Shown here piece after piece: positions 16,153 to 27,395 of a stretch of 64,000 nt of DNA. The stretch spans positions 868,001 through 932,000 of the forward strand of contig NZ_JAQNCY010000001.1 in the NCBI RefSeq assembly GCF_028368855.1, read 5' to 3'. Numbering within the stretch: position 1 is the stretch's first letter; the number at the start of each line of letters is the position of its first letter. This DNA is from Leisingera sp. SS27. Lineage in GTDB: Bacteria; Pseudomonadota; Alphaproteobacteria; Rhodobacterales; Rhodobacteraceae. The notes under the pieces are model-generated. The model was not told the origin of the DNA and did no database searches. It saw only the letters and a list, made by a program, of their open reading frames with translations. The position numbers and the translations under genes are program-made.

Positions 16153-17333
16153 TAGACGGCGGAAACCTCTGCCCGGATGATGCGGGCGATCTGAACGCAG
16201 TCCTCCAGGCTGAAGGTCAGCGGCACCCGCATGTCGATGATGCCCGCAAGGATGCGGTCGCTTTGCGGCAGCCGCGGGGTGTCCGCATAGCGCCAGCTGT
16301 CATAGCGGGAAGTGAAGGCAACAGGCTCCGGCGTGCCGAACCACTTCAGCTCCACCCCGCGCGAAGCACAGCGGCGCACAGCCTCCTGAACGGCTTCTTC
16401 GCTCCAGTCCAGAAGCAGGAACTGGATCGAGGAGCCGACATAGACCTCCTGCGCAGGGCGCTCCACCACGGTGAGGCCCGGTGTGCCGCGCAACCCCTCC
16501 TCCACCGCGCGGTAGCGGTCGTTCCAGCGCTGTACCTGCGTGTCCAGATCATGCAGCTGCGGCCGCAGGATGGCGGCACGCAGATTGTCCATGCGGCCGG
16601 AGATGTTGGGGGTTTCGTATTTCACCCGTTCAAACACCTCAGGTCCCGGCGCAGCCAAGTGGCGGCCATAGAGCATGTAGGAGCCGGACATCATGATGGC
16701 GCGGGCGGCAATTTCTTCGCCATCGGTGATGAGCAGCCCGCCCTCGCCGGAATTCACATGCTTGTAGGTCTGGCAGGAGTAGCAGCCAACAGCACCATGA
16801 CGGCCTGACAGCATGCCGTTCCAGCTGGCACCCATGGTGTGGGCGCAATCCTCAATCATGGTGATGCCTGCCGCGTCGCAGATCTCCATCAGCCGGTCCA
16901 TGTCGCAAAGATGCCCGCGCATGTGCGACAGCATCAGCACCTTGGCCTGCCCTGCCTTAGCTGCCAGATCGTCTAGATCAATGGTCAGCCCTTCGGTCAC
17001 TTCGACAAACACAGGCACCGCCCCGACCGAGGCAATCGACCCCGGCACCGGCGCAAGCGTGAAGGCATTGGTCAGAACTTTGTCGCCCGGTTTCACACCC
17101 ACGGCCCGCAGCGAGGTTGCCAGCGCATAACCGCCAGAGGCCACCGCCAGGCAGTATTTCGCGCCCATCTGCGCCGCGAACTCCTGCTCCAGCAGCGCGG
17201 TTTCGCCCTCTTCGCCGGCTGCCACGTTGTAGCGGTGCAGCCGTCCGCTGCGCAGCACTGCCAGCGCGGCCTCGATGGCGTCTTCGGGAATGGGTTCCTG
17301 CTGGGTGAATGACCCGGTAAATGTCTCGCTCAT
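16140..17333 (-). CDS. DegT/DnrJ/EryC1-type PLP aminotransferase
   Basis: A 397-aa fold-type-I aminotransferase of the DegT/DnrJ/EryC1/StrS family, which usually transaminates nucleotide-linked keto-sugars. The PLP lysine is Lys191 in YKHVNSGEGGLL, with EDCAHTMGA (161-169) providing the Asp and His that contact the cofactor, and VASGGYALATSLRA the phosphate site. No sugar biosynthesis genes are adjacent, so the substrate is open. It may be a stand-alone enzyme acting on a small keto compound. Flanked by creA (convergent, overlapping) and gph (same strand, 79 bases). Confidence 0.85.
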   Translation of the reverse strand: MSETFTGSFTQQEPIPEDAIEAALAVLRSGRLHRYNVAAGEEGETALLEQEFAAQMGAKYCLAVASGGYALATSLRAVGVKPGDKVLTNAFTLAPVPGSIASVGAVPVFVEVTEGLTIDLDDLAAKAGQAKVLMLSHMRGHLCDMDRLMEICDAAGITMIEDCAHTMGASWNGMLSGRHGAVGCYSCQTYKHVNSGEGGLLITDGEEIAARAIMMSGSYMLYGRHLAAPGPEVFERVKYETPNISGRMDNLRAAILRPQLHDLDTQVQRWNDRYRAVEEGLRGTPGLTVVERPAQEVYVGSSIQFLLLDWSEEAVQEAVRRCASRGVELKWFGTPEPVAFTSRYDSWRYADTPRLPQSDRILAGIIDMRVPLTFSLEDCVQIARIIRAEVSAVYQSA

Positions 17334-17412
17334 GCGGCGTTTGTGAGCCGCGGACCGTCAGCGGTCAAGGGGGAAGCAGGACAGACGGTTTTCCCGAAAC
17401 TGAGTTGCGAGA

Positions 17413-18075
17413 TCACGCAATCAGCCGGTCTGCGACCTCCAGAAGGTCCTCGAACCGGTCGAGCAGCGCCTCCGGCTTCAACGCTGCCATGTCATCGCCG
17501 GAGGGGCCGAAGGTCACCAGCACCGACGGCACGCCTGCATTGGCCGAAGTGTTGCGGTCGGTGTCACTGTCGCCCACCAGCAGGGTCCGGGCCGGGTCGC
17601 CTCCCGCGCGGCGGGCAGCCTCGAACAGCGGCTCGGGGTCGGGCTTGCGTACCGGCAGCGTGTCTGCCCCGACCAGCGACGCAAAGGCATCGCGCGCACC
17701 AAGGCTGCGCATAAGCTGCTCTGCCAGCCCCTCAGGCTTGTTGGTGCAGATGCCAACACCGAATCCTGCGGTTTTCAGGGTTTCAACAGCCTCCATTGCT
17801 CCGGGATAGAGCGTGGTGTGGTGGTCGATGGCGTCACGGTAGGCTTCCAGCAGCACCGGATAGAACTCATCAACGGTGGCCTGATCAAACCGGCCCGCCC
17901 GTTTGAGACCGGTCGCCAGCATGTTCCGGCCGCCGCGCAGGGCAACAGCTGCGTCCTCCGGCCGGTCTAACACGTCACCCAGGCCCATCTGCCGGAAACA
18001 GGCATTGGCCGCGGCCAGCAGATCACCCGAGGTATCCGCCAGCGTGCCGTCAAGATCGAAGATTACCGTTCGCAT
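17413..18075 (-). CDS. gph: HAD-family phosphatase, probable phosphoglycolate phosphatase
   Basis: HAD hydrolase of 220 aa. Motif I is FDLDGTLADTSGD (nucleophile Asp8, acid/base Asp10); a helical cap follows; motif II ICTNKP; motif III/IV around KPDPEPLFEA and LLVGDSDTDRNTSANAG. This pattern and length fit Gph, which removes phosphate from 2-phosphoglycolate, but related HADs (pyrophosphatases, sugar phosphatases) cannot be excluded. Start taken at MRTVIFDLDG; an upstream frame extension lacks similarity. Divergent from glmU with a 131-base gap. Confidence 0.85.
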   Translation of the reverse strand: MRTVIFDLDGTLADTSGDLLAAANACFRQMGLGDVLDRPEDAAVALRGGRNMLATGLKRAGRFDQATVDEFYPVLLEAYRDAIDHHTTLYPGAMEAVETLKTAGFGVGICTNKPEGLAEQLMRSLGARDAFASLVGADTLPVRKPDPEPLFEAARRAGGDPARTLLVGDSDTDRNTSANAGVPSVLVTFGPSGDDMAALKPEALLDRFEDLLEVADRLIA

Positions 18076-18206
18076 GTCCTGCCCTTTCGGCACTTTTCCG
18101 CCACCGCATGTTGCAGCCCGCAATCTAGTTTGATGGCGCTATCCCTTGCGCCCCGCCTGTTAGCGGATAAAACGGGAGCGCTAAAAAGACAAAGAGAAAA
18201 GCGATT

Positions 18207-19561
18207 ATGAGCATTGCCCTTGTCATCCTGGCGGCCGGAAAAGGCACGCGGATGAACTCCGACCTCCCCAAAGTGCTGCACCCGATTGCCCAGGCGCCGA
18301 TGCTGGAGCACGCGATGGCCGCAGGCCGCACGCTGGCGCCGGAGCGCACCATCATCGTGGCAGGCCACGGGGCAGATGAGGTCCGCAAGGCAGTCTCTGA
18401 GATCGACGACGAGGCCGAAGTTGTCCTGCAAGAGGAGCAGCTGGGCACCGCCCATGCGGTTGACCAGGCCCGCTCCGCGCTGGACGGGTTCGCGGGCGAT
18501 GTGGTTGTGCTCTATGGCGACACGCCCTTTGTCAGTGCGGAAACGCTGGAGCGGATGATCGAGGCCCGCCAGCGCGCCGATCTGGTGGTTCTGGGGTTCG
18601 AGGCTGCCGATCCGGGCCGCTATGGCCGGCTGGTGATGCAAGGCGACAGCTTGGAGAAGATTGTCGAGTTCAAGGACGCCACTGAGGCGGAGCGTGCGAT
18701 TTCCTTCTGTAATTCCGGCCTGATGGCGGGCAAGGCCAGCGCGATGTTTGATCTGATTGCCAAGGTCGGCAACGAAAACGCATCGGGTGAATACTACCTG
18801 ACCGACCTGGTGGAGCTGGCCCGGCGCGAAGGTCTGAGCGTGACCGCCGTGTCCTGCGACGAGGCGGAAACGCTGGGCGTCAACTCCCGCGCGGAACTGG
18901 CGCAGGCGGACGCGCTGTTCCAGGCCCGCGCCCGGGCAGACCTGATGGAGCTGGGCGTCACCCTGATGGCGCCTGAAACCGTCTATTTTGCCTTTGACAC
19001 CTTCATCGGCCGCGACACCGTGATTGAGCCGAACGTGGTCTTTGGACCCGGTGTAACGGTGGAAAGCGGCGCGCTGATCCGCGCGTTCTCGCACCTGGAG
19101 GGCTGCCATGTCAGCCGCGGTGCCAAAGTCGGGCCGTATGCGCGCCTGCGCCCCGGCGCGGAGCTGGCGGAGAACACCCACATCGGCAACTTCGTCGAGA
19201 TTAAGAACGCCGAGATTGCCGAAGGCGCCAAGGTCAACCACCTCAGCTACATCGGCGATGCCTCTGTCGGCGAAGCGACAAACATTGGCGCAGGCACAAT
19301 TACCTGCAACTATGACGGGGTGATGAAGCACCGCACCGTAATCGGCGCCCGTGCCTTTATCGGCTCGAACACCATGCTGGTGGCGCCGGTCCGGGTCGGC
19401 AACGAAGCGATGACCGCAACCGGCGCCGTGGTGACCAAGAACGTGGAAGACGGCGACCTGGCCATTGCCCGCGCCGAACAGAGCAACAAACCGGGCCGCG
19501 CGCGCAAGCTGATGGATATGCTGCGCGCCAAGAAGGCCCGCCTGCAGAAGGGAGCCAAGTG

Positions 19562-19562
<1 letters not shown>
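18207..19562 (+). CDS. glmU: Bifunctional GlcNAc-1-P uridyltransferase / glucosamine-1-P acetyltransferase
   Basis: A 451-aa cytoplasmic enzyme making UDP-GlcNAc for peptidoglycan and lipid A. The N-terminal nucleotidyltransferase domain has VILAAGKGTRMNSDLPKVLH (residues 5-24). The C-terminal left-handed beta-helix (about 250-440) has the repeating hexapeptide pattern and the acetyltransferase region VNHLSYIGDASVGEATNIGAGTITCNYDG. Full length. The stop overlaps the glmS start (TGATG), so the two amino-sugar enzymes are coupled. Confidence 0.97.
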
Positions 19563-21382
<1,820 letters not shown>

Positions 21383-21387
21383 GTTCA

Positions 21388-22071
21388 TTGACCGCTGCGC
21401 AGGCACTTTCTCAACTCAAAGCCCGGGCCGAACCCGGCCGGGCAGAGCAAATGGCGTCTTATCACAAGCAAGCCCGCGAAGTGCTAGGAGTGCCCAACCC
21501 GGCCACCAATGAGCTGACCAAGTCCTGGCGCCAATCCCTCAGCGTGGCCGAGCGCGTTGATCTGGCACGCGCGCTGTGGGACACCGATATCTTTGAGGCC
21601 CGCATCGCTGCTGGGAAACTGCTCACGCAAGCGCGGATCAGAGACGATCAGGCCGTCTGGGACCTGCTGCAATCCTGGGTGCCGCAGTTCGACAGCTGGG
21701 CGATTGCCGATCACGCTTGCTCTGCCATTTCAAAGCGGCTGCTGGCGGACCCGGCGCGTCTGGACGCGGTGGAAGGCTGGAGCCAATCGGACCACATGTG
21801 GACCCGCCGCGCCGCACTCGTCGCAACCCTGCCCTGGGCCAAGATGAACAACCTGAAGCCCGCTGATCAGGAGGCCCGCGAGCGCATCCTGGGCTGGGCG
21901 GCAGCTTACGTGCCCGACCGCGACTGGTTCATGCAGAAAGCGGTGGCCTGGTGGCTGCGCGACCTCAGCAAACACGACGCCGAACGCACCCGCGCCTTCC
22001 TGGCGGAACATGGGCAAGATATGAAGGGATTTGCCCGCAAGGAAGCGGCAAAGTACCTGAAAGACATCTAG
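21388..22071 (+). CDS. DNA alkylation repair (AlkD-like HEAT-repeat) protein
   Basis: A 227-aa all-helical protein resembling the AlkC/AlkD-type DNA glycosylases that remove positively charged alkylated bases. The segment [21 protein letters not shown] followed by [15 protein letters not shown] and [20 protein letters not shown] is typical of the family. The start is uncertain: TTG at 21388 ([20 protein letters not shown]) has GGAG eight bases upstream and fits family N-termini; a GTG at 21379 overlaps the glmS stop; the first ATG is 21451. It follows glmS by 5 bases, so it probably shares the transcript. Confidence 0.8.
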   Translation: MTAAQALSQLKARAEPGRAEQMASYHKQAREVLGVPNPATNELTKSWRQSLSVAERVDLARALWDTDIFEARIAAGKLLTQARIRDDQAVWDLLQSWVPQFDSWAIADHACSAISKRLLADPARLDAVEGWSQSDHMWTRRAALVATLPWAKMNNLKPADQEARERILGWAAAYVPDRDWFMQKAVAWWLRDLSKHDAERTRAFLAEHGQDMKGFARKEAAKYLKDI

Positions 22072-22106
22072 GTCAGCAAAAGGGTCCGCCCGGCAGCCGC
22101 CGGGCA

Positions 22107-22139
22107 GCGCCCGCCCCGCCAAAGCAGGCGGGCGCTTTT
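22107..22139 (+). terminator. Intrinsic terminator after glmU-glmS-alkD unit
   Basis: GCGCCCGCC (22107-22115) pairs with GGCGGGCGC (22127-22135), followed by TTTT. A smaller hairpin GCCCGGC/GCCGGGC precedes it (22088-22105). Confidence 0.85.
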
Positions 22140-22157
22140 GCCGGTTCAACAGACAGC

Positions 22158-22616
22158 TCAGCCCGCGGGGGGCAGCACCTGTACCTCGGCCAACTCCGTC
22201 AGCGGCAAGCCCAGCGCACGCATCGCTCCGATCGACAGGCGGCTGCCGCCGGATGCCTCGCCCGGGGCCGGCTTCAGCGTCACCACCACCTGGGTGTTGC
22301 GGTTGGAGCGGATCAGCGCCTGCTGCTCTGCCGCCACCAGCGGCGTTTCCATCCACAGCCCCGGCAGCGACGGATCGCCCAGCGAAGCCACGGTAGTGGC
22401 GGACCCGAGGAAGGACGGCGCGGAGGGCGATGTTGGCGCCAGCGGCTCTGCCCCGGTCACATCAACACCAGGCGCGGGCTGCAGCACCGGGTCCTGCGGC
22501 GCGGCCGCCGACGGCGCGCCGCCGCCGCCGCCGTTCAGAATGGAGGAATTCAGCTGCAGCCCATTGCAGGCCGCCAGCATGGAAATCGAAGCAAGGGAAA
22601 TGACTGTCATACGCAT
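22158..22616 (-). CDS. Small lipoprotein of unknown function
   Basis: A 152-aa predicted lipoprotein: signal peptide with lipobox LAAC at residues 14-17, then a Gly/Ala/Pro-rich low-complexity region (about 28-65) and a globular C-terminal part (about 85-150: [16 protein letters not shown], then [24 protein letters not shown]). The C-terminal part resembles a conserved small lipoprotein seen in other Rhodobacteraceae, which I recall being mislabelled in databases; no function can be assigned. It is divergent from moaA and convergent with the AlkD-like gene. Confidence 0.8.
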   Translation of the reverse strand: MRMTVISLASISMLAACNGLQLNSSILNGGGGGAPSAAAPQDPVLQPAPGVDVTGAEPLAPTSPSAPSFLGSATTVASLGDPSLPGLWMETPLVAAEQQALIRSNRNTQVVVTLKPAPGEASGGSRLSIGAMRALGLPLTELAEVQVLPPAG

Positions 22617-22706
22617 GGGGCGACCCTAGCCAGCTGCGAAACTCTTTGCCAGTCACAAATGCGGTCCCCCCTTGCCGCGGGCGGTGCCCCGCTTTACCTA
22701 GGAGGC

Positions 22707-23717
22707 ATGACGGCACCCCTTATCGATCCCTTCGCCCGCGCAATCACTTACCTGCGTGTCTCGGTCACCGACCGCTGCGATTTCCGCTGTGTCTACTGCA
22801 TGTCGGAAAATATGACCTTTCTGCCCAAGAAGGACCTGCTGACGCTGGAAGAATTGGACCGGCTCTGCTCCACCTTCATCCGGCTGGGTGTCGAGAAGCT
22901 GCGGATCACCGGCGGCGAGCCACTGGTCCGGCGCGGCATTATGACCTTCTTCCAGTCGATGAGCCGCCATCTGGAAACCGGGGAACTGAAAGAGCTGACT
23001 CTCACCACCAATGGCTCGCAGCTGGTGAAGTACGCCGAGGACCTCTATGCCGCCGGGGTGCGCCGTGTGAACATCTCGCTCGACACGCTGGACGAACAGA
23101 AATTTGCCGATGTCACCCGCTGGGGCCGCCTGCCGCAAGTGATGAAGGGCATCGATGCAGCGCAAAAGGCAGGCCTCAAGGTCAAGATCAACGCGGTGGC
23201 GCTCAAGGGTTTCAACGAGGAAGAGCTCCCCCGTATCACCGAATGGTGCGCCGGGCGCGGCCTCGACCTCACCTGGATCGAAGTGATGCCGATGGGCGAG
23301 GATATCGGCGCCATGGAACGCATCGGCCAGTACTGGTCGCTGAAGGACGTGCGCAAGGAATACGAAAACCACTACACCGTGACTGATCTGGCCGAACGCA
23401 CAGGCGGCCCCGCCCGCTATGTGCGGCTGGAGGAAACCGGCCAGAAGATTGGCTTTATCACCCCGCTGTCGCACAATTTCTGCGAAAGCTGCAACCGGGT
23501 GCGGGTGACCTGCACCGGCGAGATCTACACCTGCCTCGGCCAGGAGGGCAAAGCCGACCTGCGGGCGCCCCTGCGCGCCAATGAGGAAGGCACCGGCGTG
23601 CTGGAGGCCGCGATCCGCGCCGCCATCGGCGACAAACCCCGCGGCCATGATTTTGATTATTCGCGGCAAGAGGCCGGCGGCCAGATGTCCCGCCATATGA
23701 GCCACACTGGCGGCTAA
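22707..23717 (+). CDS. moaA: GTP 3',8-cyclase (molybdenum cofactor synthesis)
   Basis: Radical SAM enzyme of 336 aa that starts molybdopterin synthesis with MoaC. The SAM cluster motif is Cys24-x3-Cys28-x2-Cys31 in RCDFRCVYC; the second, C-terminal cluster is in [20 protein letters not shown]; the conserved C-terminal Gly-Gly is present (SHTGG). The chosen ATG is the only reasonable start before the cluster motif, but AGGAGG ends just one base before it, which is far too close for a normal Shine-Dalgarno. Leaderless or atypical initiation is possible. Followed by waaA after 2 bases. The cofactor would serve the molybdenum hydroxylase at 45506-48214 among others. Confidence 0.95.
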   Translation: MTAPLIDPFARAITYLRVSVTDRCDFRCVYCMSENMTFLPKKDLLTLEELDRLCSTFIRLGVEKLRITGGEPLVRRGIMTFFQSMSRHLETGELKELTLTTNGSQLVKYAEDLYAAGVRRVNISLDTLDEQKFADVTRWGRLPQVMKGIDAAQKAGLKVKINAVALKGFNEEELPRITEWCAGRGLDLTWIEVMPMGEDIGAMERIGQYWSLKDVRKEYENHYTVTDLAERTGGPARYVRLEETGQKIGFITPLSHNFCESCNRVRVTCTGEIYTCLGQEGKADLRAPLRANEEGTGVLEAAIRAAIGDKPRGHDFDYSRQEAGGQMSRHMSHTGG

Positions 23718-23719
23718 CT

Positions 23720-25027
23720 ATGCCCGGGACCGCTCCAGCGCGCAGGACGCTGCTCTATTCCCTTTACTGCGGTGTCAGCGCGCTGATTGCCCCCTTTGCC
23801 TGGCGCAAGGTCGCGGGCAAGCTGCGCGATTACGGCCTGCCGGAGGAACGGGTGCGCGAACGGCTCGGCCACGCCTCCCTGCCCCGACCCACGGGACGGC
23901 TGATCTGGTTCCATGCGGCTTCGGTCGGGGAAAGCCTGTCGGTGCTGACCCTGATTGCCCGCATGGGCGAACAGGCGCCGGACGCAGAATTCCTTATCAC
24001 CTCCGGCACCCCCACCTCGGCTGAGCTGATCGCCAAAAGGATGCCGCCACGCTGCCGCCACCAGTTCCCGCCGCTGGACACCGCCGCCTCGGTGAACCGC
24101 TTCCTGAACAACTGGCGCCCGGATCTGGGGGTGTTTGTCGAAAGCGAGCTGTGGCCGCAAATGCTGGTGCGCGCCCGCAAAATGGGCTGCCCGCTGGTGC
24201 TGCTGAACGCGCGGCTGTCGGACAGGTCGGTCGAGGGCTGGACAAAACGCCCGGATACTGCACGGTTCATTCTGGATCAGTTCATCCTAATGGTCACACA
24301 GAACCAGAAGACCGCGGCCAGCCTGCAGGCAATGGGCGCCGACCCGGACCGCATCCATCCCGGCAGCAATCTAAAGGCCGTCTCTGCGCCGTTGCCGGTC
24401 GATCAGGACACCCTAGACAAGCTACGCGGCAATATCGGCGAGCGCGCCGTCTGGATTGCCTCCTCCACCCACGAGGGTGAAGAGGAAACCGTGCTGGAAG
24501 CCCATCAGGCGCTGCTGAAGCAGCACCCGGACCTCTGCCTGCTGCTCGCCCCCCGCCACCCGGAACGCGGCGACGTGGTTGAAAATCTGATCAAGGATGC
24601 TGGCCTCAGCTGCGCACGGCGCAGCAAGGGCGTGCTGCCCGGCACCCAAACGCAGGTCTATCTGGCCGACACGCTCGGCGAGGTCGGCACCTGGTATGCG
24701 CTGTGCCCGCTGGTGTTCCTGGGCGGCTCCTTGCGTGAAATCGGCGGCCACAACCCGTTTGAACCGATGCAGGCAGGTGCTGCGGTGATCACCGGCATCG
24801 GGCATTATAATTTCGCCGAGACCTATGCCGAGCTGACCGCCCTTGGCGCCGCGGCAGAGGTCCGGTCCGCAGCAGAGCTGGCAGATCAGGTTGCCAAGTG
24901 GCTGGAGCAGCCGGACGCCTTCCAACCCGCCCGCGATGCCGCCGGGACATTCATCTCGCGGCAGTCGGATCAACTGGACAAGACGGTGGACGCCCTGCTG
25001 GCGCTGCTGCCTGATAGGAGACCCTGA
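23720..25027 (+). CDS. waaA: Kdo transferase (lipid A core)
   Basis: 3-deoxy-D-manno-octulosonic acid transferase of 435 aa (GT30), which attaches Kdo to lipid IVA at the inner membrane. The N-terminus carries the membrane-associated helix (LLYSLYCGVSALIAPFAWRKV) and the motif LIWFHAASVGESLSVLTLI; VESELWPQMLVRA and the C-terminal VFLGGSLREIGGHNPFEPMQAG belong to the GT-B donor domain. The stop overlaps the next start (TGATG). Confidence 0.94.
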   Translation: MPGTAPARRTLLYSLYCGVSALIAPFAWRKVAGKLRDYGLPEERVRERLGHASLPRPTGRLIWFHAASVGESLSVLTLIARMGEQAPDAEFLITSGTPTSAELIAKRMPPRCRHQFPPLDTAASVNRFLNNWRPDLGVFVESELWPQMLVRARKMGCPLVLLNARLSDRSVEGWTKRPDTARFILDQFILMVTQNQKTAASLQAMGADPDRIHPGSNLKAVSAPLPVDQDTLDKLRGNIGERAVWIASSTHEGEEETVLEAHQALLKQHPDLCLLLAPRHPERGDVVENLIKDAGLSCARRSKGVLPGTQTQVYLADTLGEVGTWYALCPLVFLGGSLREIGGHNPFEPMQAGAAVITGIGHYNFAETYAELTALGAAAEVRSAAELADQVAKWLEQPDAFQPARDAAGTFISRQSDQLDKTVDALLALLPDRRP

Positions 25028-26085
25028 TGGCACAGGTTGACGCCAACGAGATCGAAGTCATCGCACCGAATTTCAAGCGCCGCCTCTCCGGCGTCACCTC
25101 TACTATCGTGCGGCTGGTGCCCTTGCAGCGTCAGCAGATCGCCATTGCCACCGCTGGCAGCGGCCTGCCCGGGGACATGCCGCATCTGTCGACCGCGCAG
25201 CTTATCCTGATGAACCGCAACGGCCCCTCAGGCGCCCGCGTCTGGCACGCCCGGCGCAATGTTGAAATGCTGGGCGGGCTGGCGCTGAAATACCTTCTGG
25301 GCAAGCGGCTGAAGCTGTTGTTCACTTCCGCGTCGCAGCGGCGCCACTCAGGCTATACCAAGTGGCTGATCTCTCAGATGGACCGGGTGATTGCCACCTC
25401 CGCCAAGGGCGCAGCCTACCTTGAGAAACCTGCGCAGGTGGTGCACCACGGGATCAATACCGCGGAGTTTTCGCCGCCCGCTGACAAGGCCGCCCTGCGG
25501 CGTGAGCTGGGCCTGCCCGACGACGCTATCCTGATCGGCTGCTATGGCCGGATCCGGGCGCAGAAAGGCACCGACGTCTTTGTCGACGCCATGCTCGAGG
25601 TGCTGAAGGCGCACCCCAATGCGGTGGGCCTGGTGATGGGCCGCGCGACGGAAAAACACGTGGCGTTCGAAAAAGAACTGCGCGCCAAGGTCGAGGCTGC
25701 GGGCCTATCGGACCGCCTGCTGTTCCCGCCAGAGGTGCCGGTCTGGGAGGTTTCCCGCTGGTACCAGGCGCTGGACCTCTACGTTGCTCCGCAGCGCTGG
25801 GAGGGGTTCGGCCTCACCCCGCTCGAAGCGATGTCCTGCGGCGTGCCAGCCGTGGCCACCCGTGTCGGCGCCTTTGAAGAGCTGATTGCGCCGCATGAGA
25901 CTGGCCTGCTGATCGACCCGGGCGAAACCGGTCAGATGGTGGACGCAATCAAGGAAGTCCTGTCCACCGAAGGCCGGCTGGCCGAGTGGTCCGCGGCCGC
26001 CCGCAAACACGCTATGACCAATTTCGCCCTGGAGAAAGAGACCGAAACCCTGGTCGCCATATACCGCGAACTGCTGGAGCACTGA
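25027..26085 (+). CDS. lpcC: LpcC-like LPS core glycosyltransferase (GT4)
   Basis: A 352-aa GT-B glycosyltransferase, group 1. The N-terminal IEVIAPNFKRRLSGVTSTIVRLV and C-terminal RWEGFGLTPLEAMSCGVPAVATRVGAFEEL (EX7E-type donor site) are characteristic. Its place directly after waaA, coupled by a one-base overlap, and its resemblance to rhizobial LpcC suggest it adds the next core sugar, probably mannose, to Kdo. The sugar is inferred. Confidence 0.85.
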   Translation: MAQVDANEIEVIAPNFKRRLSGVTSTIVRLVPLQRQQIAIATAGSGLPGDMPHLSTAQLILMNRNGPSGARVWHARRNVEMLGGLALKYLLGKRLKLLFTSASQRRHSGYTKWLISQMDRVIATSAKGAAYLEKPAQVVHHGINTAEFSPPADKAALRRELGLPDDAILIGCYGRIRAQKGTDVFVDAMLEVLKAHPNAVGLVMGRATEKHVAFEKELRAKVEAAGLSDRLLFPPEVPVWEVSRWYQALDLYVAPQRWEGFGLTPLEAMSCGVPAVATRVGAFEELIAPHETGLLIDPGETGQMVDAIKEVLSTEGRLAEWSAAARKHAMTNFALEKETETLVAIYRELLEH

Positions 26086-26114
26086 CACCAGCGCCGCAGC
26101 GCAACCTGATCCCT

Positions 26115-26185
26115 CTTCATCTGGCTGAAAGTATCCTCGGGGGTGAATTGAGCCGCAGGCTCAAGAGGGGGCAGACGGCCCCCTC
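26115..26185 (-). repeat. Recurrent GC-hairpin/AGATGAAG element, copy C
   Basis: On the minus strand: hairpin with 8-bp arms GAGGGGGC/GCCCCCTC (26165-26185), a second 7-bp hairpin TTGAGCC/GGCTCAA (26148-26164), then the tail GATACTT, six variable bases, AGATGAAG (ends 26115). It lies between the convergent ends of lpcC and the first amidohydrolase. Confidence 0.7.
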
Positions 26186-26197
26186 CTCCGTCTCAGA

Positions 26198-27361
26198 TCA
26201 GGCCGCAGGCATCCGCTGCTCGACGATCTCCGCCCACCAGCTGCAGCCCGCAGGGATTGCGTCGTCGTTGAAGTTGTACTCCGGGTGATGCACCATCGCG
26301 GTGTCGCCGTTGCCCATGAGAATATAGGCGCCGGGACGCTCCTCCAGCATGAAAGCGAAATCCTCACCGCCCATCACCAGCGGCGCATCCCCGCAGGAGC
26401 CGGACACGCTGGCGGCCACCTTGGCGGCGAACTCGGTCTGCTCCTCGTGGTTCACCATCACCGGATAGCCGCGGTGATAGGTCACATCGGCAGTGCCGCC
26501 GAAAGTCGCCGCGATGCCGGTGCAGACCTCGTTGATCCGCTTCTCGGCCAGATCGCGCATCTCCCCCGACATGGTGCGCACGGTGCCCTTGATCTGCACT
26601 TTCTGCGGGATCACGTTGAACGCCTTGGAAGACGTCTCAAACGAGGTCACCGAGACCACGATCTGATGCACCGGGTCGGCATTGCGCGAGGCGATGGTCT
26701 GCAGCGCCAGTACGGCCTGAGCAGCCAGAACGGTTGTATCCACGGTCTCATGCGGCTTGGCGGCATGGCCGCCGCGGCCCTCGAAGGTGATGTCGAACTG
26801 GTCGGTCGCGGCAAAGAAGGAACCGGGGCGGATCGCAAAGGTGCCCAGCGGCTGGCCCGGCCAATTGTGCAACCCGTAAACCTCCTGCACGCCCCAGCGG
26901 TCCATCAGACCATCGTCGCACATCACCTTGGCGCCGCCGCCGCCTTCCTCGGCGGGCTGGAAGATCACCACCACGGTGCCGTCAAAATTGCGGGTCTCCG
27001 ACAGGTACTTGGCCGCGCCCAGCAGCATCGCGGTGTGGCCGTCATGGCCGCAGGCATGCATCGCGCCAGGGGTCTTGGAGGCATAGTCCAGCCCGGTCTG
27101 TTCATGGATCGGCAGCGCGTCCATGTCGGCACGCAGGCCGATCACTTTGCCGGAGGTGTCCGCCTTGCCCTTGATCACGCCGACCACGCCGGTGCGGCCA
27201 ATGCCGGTCACCACTTCGTCGCAGCCGAACTCCTGCAGTTTCTCTGCCACCAGCGCGCTGGTGCGGTGGGTTTCGAACAGGATTTCCGGGTTTTCGTGGA
27301 TGTCACGGCGCCAGGCGGTGATTTCATCCTGCAGTTCGGCAAAGCGGTTCTTGACCGGCAT
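26198..27361 (-). CDS. M20-family amidohydrolase (hippurate/N-acyl amino acid hydrolase type), copy 1
   Basis: Zinc-dependent M20D amidohydrolase of 387 aa. Metal-site motifs are MHACGHDGHTAMLLGAAKYL, IFQPAEEGGGGAKVM and the late GGEDFAFMLEERPGAYILMGNG. Such enzymes split N-acyl amino acids, hippurate or related amides in the cytoplasm. The start has AAAGGAG in front. It follows a close paralogue (27396-28562) by 34 bases on the same strand. Both begin MPxKNRFAE and share the same motif order, so this is a tandem duplication. Substrate not determined. Confidence 0.9.
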   Translation of the reverse strand: MPVKNRFAELQDEITAWRRDIHENPEILFETHRTSALVAEKLQEFGCDEVVTGIGRTGVVGVIKGKADTSGKVIGLRADMDALPIHEQTGLDYASKTPGAMHACGHDGHTAMLLGAAKYLSETRNFDGTVVVIFQPAEEGGGGAKVMCDDGLMDRWGVQEVYGLHNWPGQPLGTFAIRPGSFFAATDQFDITFEGRGGHAAKPHETVDTTVLAAQAVLALQTIASRNADPVHQIVVSVTSFETSSKAFNVIPQKVQIKGTVRTMSGEMRDLAEKRINEVCTGIAATFGGTADVTYHRGYPVMVNHEEQTEFAAKVAASVSGSCGDAPLVMGGEDFAFMLEERPGAYILMGNGDTAMVHHPEYNFNDDAIPAGCSWWAEIVEQRMPAA

Positions 27362-27395
27362 TTCTCACTCCTTTGGTTGTCTTTCCCCCGCAGCC

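Noticed and set aside
21951..22706. Upstream extension of the moaA frame across the lipoprotein gene
   Set aside because: It crosses a terminator and the antisense of the lipoprotein gene and has no similarity to MoaA; the moaA start is at the only ATG preceding the cluster motif.
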